Part shown: piece after piece, positions 21,173-24,094 of the stretch
Layout of the letters: the number at the start of each line of letters is the position of its first letter
How positions within the stretch are numbered: the stretch's first letter is position 1
Assembly: GCA_035524895.1 (NCBI GenBank)
Contig: DATLFI010000319.1
Span: 1-24,094 of the forward strand
DNA: 24,094 nucleotides
Reading direction: 5' to 3'
Source of the DNA: DATLFI01 sp035524895
GTDB taxonomy: Bacteria; Acidobacteriota; Thermoanaerobaculia; Multivoradales; Multivoraceae
Made by a program: the position numbers and the translations under genes
The notes under the pieces: model-generated
The model's input: only the letters and a program-made list of their open reading frames with translations
Database searches by the model: none
Told to the model about the DNA's origin: nothing

Positions 21173-21495
21173 GTCGGCTCGCTTTCCGTGGCCGAGTGAA
21201 GCATTCCGCCTCCGCCTGCCGGTGGTCACGGGCGGTAAAACCAGCCACCTGGTACGGTAAGAATTGCACCTCCGCGTACGATTCCACAACCTCGACAGAT
21301 ATGAGACCTCTCGGCCGAGGCATCGCCAAACCACGAGCACGGCCGGGGATACCCACCGCGCTTTGGCGTGTCGGGTTGGGGGAACCGGCGCGGGTCTTGC
21401 TTGACGAGCTGCGTTGGTTTCCGGAAAGCCGCTTTCCCGTGTCTCCGAGCTGCTTCGACGATCAGGAACTTGGTCCGGGCGAGGATTCGCTCGAC
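21173..21495. other. Divergent intergenic region with overlapping palindromes
   Basis: This 323-base gap lies between the AlaX gene (minus) and the hybrid kinase (plus). The kinase frame is open back to 21109, with an ATG at 21301 that would add 65 residues lacking any domain. Inside the gap TTTCCGGAAA (21418-21427) overlaps GGAAAGCCGCTTTCC (21423-21437), two palindromes that may be an operator. A TTGCTTGAC segment is at 21397-21405. No RNA gene was recognised. Confidence 0.45.
21418..21437. promoter_or_regulatory. Overlapping palindromes, possible operator before the hybrid kinase
   Basis: TTTCCGGAAA and GGAAAGC-C-GCTTTCC are perfect inverted repeats sharing GGAAA, located 59-78 bases before ATG 21496. 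The arrangement suits a dimeric regulator. No known consensus was assigned. Confidence 0.35.
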
Positions 21496-23151
21496 ATGGC
21501 GAGCGTGTCTGATCGCGGCCCCGGGGTCCTCGTCGTCGACGACGATCCGGCGAACCTGCTGACCGTCGAAGCCGCGCTCGGCAACCTGGCGAGCTCCGTG
21601 GTGACGGTACGGTCGGGTCGAGCGGCGCTCCGGAGGTTGCTGACGCAGGACTTCGCCGTGATCCTCCTGGACGTGCAGATGCCCGGGCTCGACGGATTCC
21701 AGACCGCTGAGTTGATCCGACGCCGGCCTCGCTTGCGCCATGTGCCGATCATCTTCGTCACCGCCCACTACCGCGACGAAGACGACATCCTCCGCGGCTA
21801 CGCCCTTGGCGCCGTGGATTTCCTGTTCAAGCCGATCGTGCTCGAGGTCCTGCGCTCGAAGGTTTCGGTGTTCGTCCAGCTCCAGGACCGGGCCGCACAG
21901 ATCCGACAGCAGGCCGAGCAGTTGTTGGAGCTGGAGCGGCTGGAGCTGATCCGAAGTCTCGCCGCCGAGCGCCAGGAGTGGGAAGCCGAGGCGCTCCGGC
22001 AAGAGAGCCGGCGCAAGGACGACTTCCTGGCGCTCCTCGGCCACGAGCTGCGCAACCCGTTGTCGCCGCTGGTCACCGGTCTGGAGCTCATCGGCGGTTA
22101 CGGCATCGGTCACGAGGGTCTCGACCGAACTTGCCGGGCGATGGATCGCCAGGTCCGTCAGCTCATCCGGCTGGTCGACGATCTGCTCGACGTCTCGCGT
22201 ATCTCTCGCGGGCAGATCACTCTGCAGCGCGGCCCGGTCGACCTTGCTCAGGTTGTGGATCACGCCGTGCAGTCGTTGCGTCCAGTCATTGCGGAGTACG
22301 AGCACGAGCTCGTGATCGAGGACGGCGGCGCGTTGTTGGCGGTCGACGGGGACGAGGTTCGCTTGGCGCAGGTCATCACGAATCTGGTGAACAACGCTGC
22401 GAGGTACACCGCCCAAGGCGGCCTCATCCGCGTCACGCTGGAGCGTGACGGCGACAGCGCGCTCCTTCGAGTCGCCGACAACGGCCGGGGCATCTCGCCC
22501 GAGATGCTCGAGCGGGTGTTCGATCCCTACGTGAGGGAGGAGACGACGGGTCCGGGTATGGGCCTGGGCCTCCCACTGGTGCGGCAGCTCGTCACTATTC
22601 ACGGCGGCACCGTGGAGGTGGCCAGCCCTGGTCGAGGGAAGGGCGCCGAGTTTCGCGTGCGCCTGCCGCTCCTCCAGACGGTCAGCCAGCTCGACGTGCG
22701 CGCGCAGCCAAGTTCCGCGGCCGAGCCTTGCGCCGCCGTGGATGGGCTGATCGTGGATGCACCGCTCGACGTGGTGGTGGTCGAGGACGAGAAGGACCTG
22801 CGCGAGGCGCTCCAGGAGCTCCTCACCGCCTGGGGCCACCGGGTGCGCGTGGCCGAGGACGGCGAGAAGGGTCTAGCGGAGATCCTGGCCGACCCCCCGG
22901 CCGTCGCGCTCGTCGACGTGTGCATGCCGGGCCTCGACGGCTACTCCCTGGCGACGAGAGTTCGGGCTGCGCTCGGCACGGCAAGCCCGACCCTGGTCGC
23001 CCTCACCGGATTCGGACGGGCCGAGGATCGCAGCCGGTCGCGACAGGCAGGATTCGACACTCATCTGGTCAAGCCCGCGCGTGCCGAGCAACTGCGCCGG
23101 GTGCTGAGGAGGCGGGGCGATGTCCGTGAAGACGGCGTCTTCGACACGTAA
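21496..23151 (+). CDS. Cytosolic hybrid kinase: receiver - histidine kinase - receiver
   Basis: The 551-residue protein has no membrane helix. Receiver 1 spans about 10-125 (acidic VVDDD 13-17, phospho-Asp59 in LLDVQMPGLDG, Lys112 in FLFKP). A helical linker (128-172) leads to the DHp helix with His183 in FLALLGHELRNPLS, N-box Asn296/Asn300 in ITNLVNNAARYT, G1 VADNGRGIS (326-334) and G2 GPGMGLGLP (352-360). Receiver 2 spans about 424-540 (VVEDE, Asp474 in LVDVCMPGLDG, Lys526 in HLVKP). All catalytic positions look intact. The order receiver-kinase-receiver suggests input by phosphotransfer from another kinase. ATG 21496 is likely, though an ATG at 21301 is in frame. Its last 32 bases overlap the poly-HAMP gene, so the two act together in all probability. 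Confidence 0.93.
   Translation: MASVSDRGPGVLVVDDDPANLLTVEAALGNLASSVVTVRSGRAALRRLLTQDFAVILLDVQMPGLDGFQTAELIRRRPRLRHVPIIFVTAHYRDEDDILRGYALGAVDFLFKPIVLEVLRSKVSVFVQLQDRAAQIRQQAEQLLELERLELIRSLAAERQEWEAEALRQESRRKDDFLALLGHELRNPLSPLVTGLELIGGYGIGHEGLDRTCRAMDRQVRQLIRLVDDLLDVSRISRGQITLQRGPVDLAQVVDHAVQSLRPVIAEYEHELVIEDGGALLAVDGDEVRLAQVITNLVNNAARYTAQGGLIRVTLERDGDSALLRVADNGRGISPEMLERVFDPYVREETTGPGMGLGLPLVRQLVTIHGGTVEVASPGRGKGAEFRVRLPLLQTVSQLDVRAQPSSAAEPCAAVDGLIVDAPLDVVVVEDEKDLREALQELLTAWGHRVRVAEDGEKGLAEILADPPAVALVDVCMPGLDGYSLATRVRAALGTASPTLVALTGFGRAEDRSRSRQAGFDTHLVKPARAEQLRRVLRRRGDVREDGVFDT
23106..23112 (+). promoter_or_regulatory. Ribosome binding site for the poly-HAMP gene
   Basis: GAGGAGG lies seven bases before ATG 23120, within the end of the hybrid kinase gene. 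It supports the overlapping start and translational coupling. Confidence 0.7.
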
Positions 23152-24094
23152 GGGGTCGAGTCCGAAGAGGAAAGGGTCGAGTCAGGAGAATCCGAGCTTG
23201 AGCGGGCGCCAGATTCTGGCGGCGATGCGCGCGCTCAAGCGCGGCGACTTCTCTTACCGCTTACCCGACGATCTCGACGGCATCGACGGGCAGATCGGCA
23301 CCGCGTTCAACGACGTGGTGGACCTCGTGACTGGTCTCGGCGAGGAGCTCGCCACACTCCGGCAGACCGTTGGCCGCGAGGGACGGACCGGCCGCCGATT
23401 GCGGTCGGGTGCGCTGCGCAGGGGGTGGGCCCAGTACCAGGTGTCGATCAACGAGCTGGTGACCGACCTGACCTCGCACACCGACGAGATCGCGCGTGTC
23501 GTCGCCGCCGTCGGTCGCGGCGATCTCGCGCAGTTGGTTCCGATCGAGGGCGCGGACGAGCCGCTGCGCGGCAACTTCCTGCAGCACGCCCGAGCGGTCA
23601 ACGGCGTGGTAGAGCGGCTCGGGCGCTTCTCGTCGGAGGTCACCCGGGTCGCCCGCGAGGTCGGGGTGGAGGGCAAGCTCGGAGCCAACGCCGTCGTACC
23701 CGGCGTGTCCGGCACCTGGAAGGAGCTGACCGACAGCGTCAACCTGATGGCGAGCAACCTGACCGGCCAGGTCCGCGAGATTGCGCGCGTCACTACCGCC
23801 GTGGCGCAGGGCGACTTGACGAAGACCGTCGGTATCGAGGCCCATGGTGAGATCCTCGAGCTGAAGAACACCATCAACACGATGGTGGAGCAGCTCTCGT
23901 CGTTCGCCGACGAGGTGACCCGCGTCGCGCGGGAGGTCGGCACCGAGGGCAGGCTCGGCGGCCAGGCCGACGTGAAGGGCGTCTCGGGCGTCTGGAAGGA
24001 CCTCACCGACAACGTGAACTTCATGGCCCGCAACCTGACCGATCAGGTGCGGAACATCGCGAAGGTCTCCATCGCGATCGCCAACGGCGACCTC
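23120..24094 (+). CDS. Poly-HAMP signalling protein, probable hybrid histidine kinase, cut by window edge
   Basis: The first 325 residues of a longer protein are visible. After a basic Ser-rich head (1-28) come tandem HAMP units without a membrane helix: a divergent unit from about 30 (ILAAMRALKRGDFSYRLPDD), one near 145-160 (RVVAAVGRGDLAQ), then two clear 92-residue repeats starting at residues 173 and 265, each with EVTRVAREVG, GVSG.WK.LTD.VN.MA.NLT and QVR.IA.V..A.A.GDL. This arrangement matches the Nik1/group III type hybrid kinases, where stacked HAMPs pass signals to a kinase and receivers that would lie beyond 24094. The first two units are eroded compared with the repeats. The gene starts inside the end of the receiver-kinase-receiver gene, so both are likely co-expressed. 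The kinase part itself is inferred. Confidence 0.88.
   Translation, partial: MSVKTASSTRKGSSPKRKGSSQENPSLSGRQILAAMRALKRGDFSYRLPDDLDGIDGQIGTAFNDVVDLVTGLGEELATLRQTVGREGRTGRRLRSGALRRGWAQYQVSINELVTDLTSHTDEIARVVAAVGRGDLAQLVPIEGADEPLRGNFLQHARAVNGVVERLGRFSSEVTRVAREVGVEGKLGANAVVPGVSGTWKELTDSVNLMASNLTGQVREIARVTTAVAQGDLTKTVGIEAHGEILELKNTINTMVEQLSSFADEVTRVAREVGTEGRLGGQADVKGVSGVWKDLTDNVNFMARNLTDQVRNIAKVSIAIANGDL
23636..24094 (+). repeat. 276-base coding repeat (HAMP pair) inside the poly-HAMP gene
   Basis: The unit beginning GAGGTCACCCGGGTCGC at 23636 recurs from 23912, 276 bases (92 codons) later, and runs off the window edge. Protein identity between copies is high in EVTRVAREVG and GVSG.WK.LTD. It reflects HAMP duplication, not a mobile repeat. 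Confidence 0.85.

Noticed and set aside
21301..21495. N-terminal extension of the hybrid kinase from ATG 21301
   Set aside because: The 65 added residues hold no recognisable domain or signal peptide; the receiver fold begins right after 21496. It is kept only as an alternative start.
21226..22839. 537-residue minus-strand open frame opposite the hybrid kinase
   Set aside because: The plus strand encodes a complete set of receiver and kinase motifs; the antisense frame has none.
23636..24094. Long repeat considered as CRISPR or mobile element
   Set aside because: The 276-base unit is in frame and encodes HAMP pairs; there are no spacers, transposase or terminal repeats.

Overview
The window is GC-rich bacterial DNA with dense gene packing, several GTG/TTG starts and many exported proteins of uncertain function (Asp-box propellers, PQQ-like propellers, a DUF4097-type repeat protein, cytochrome c/monooxygenase-fold fusions). 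This mix is typical of environmental Acidobacteriota and similar phyla. That placement is inference from gene content only; no rRNA or other marker is present. No mobile element, CRISPR array, tRNA or rRNA was seen.

Layout. (1) 1-3484, minus strand: an exported propeller plus helical-barrel protein, stop-start overlapped with an SGLT-type sodium/sugar symporter cut by the left edge. (2) 3560-5391, plus: a long GNAT acetyltransferase and a membrane-anchored YdcF/DUF218 protein. (3) 5395-9030, minus: a multi-span DUF5668/LiaF-like membrane protein, a c-type cytochrome fused to a copper-monooxygenase-like fold, and pyrE. (4) 9141-11531, plus: a DJ-1/PfpI protein, then a two-helix DUF3311-like protein with a second, MctP-like sodium/solute symporter. 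(5) 11554-14553, minus: a PQQ-like propeller, a YkgJ-type cysteine cluster protein and a DUF4097-type repeat protein, probably one operon. (6) 14853-16356, plus: two unrecognised exported proteins. (7) 16523-21172, minus: a 1076-residue sortilin/Asp-box propeller protein and a free-standing alanyl-tRNA editing protein with a DHHA1 tail. (8) 21496 to the right edge, plus: a soluble receiver-kinase-receiver protein overlapping a poly-HAMP signalling protein cut by the right edge.

How the genes may work together. The best functional unit is region 1: a secreted enzyme-like protein translationally coupled to a sugar-type transporter suggests capture and breakdown of a carbohydrate. Region 4 pairs a small membrane protein with a carboxylate-type symporter. 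Region 8 looks like a cytosolic phosphorelay. The most unusual single protein is the cytochrome/monooxygenase-fold fusion at 6108-8333, in which all the expected copper-ligand positions appear to be replaced while the haem motif is intact. I see no defence system or obviously new multi-gene machine; the nearest candidates are the coupled barrel/symporter pair and the altered monooxygenase-fold protein.
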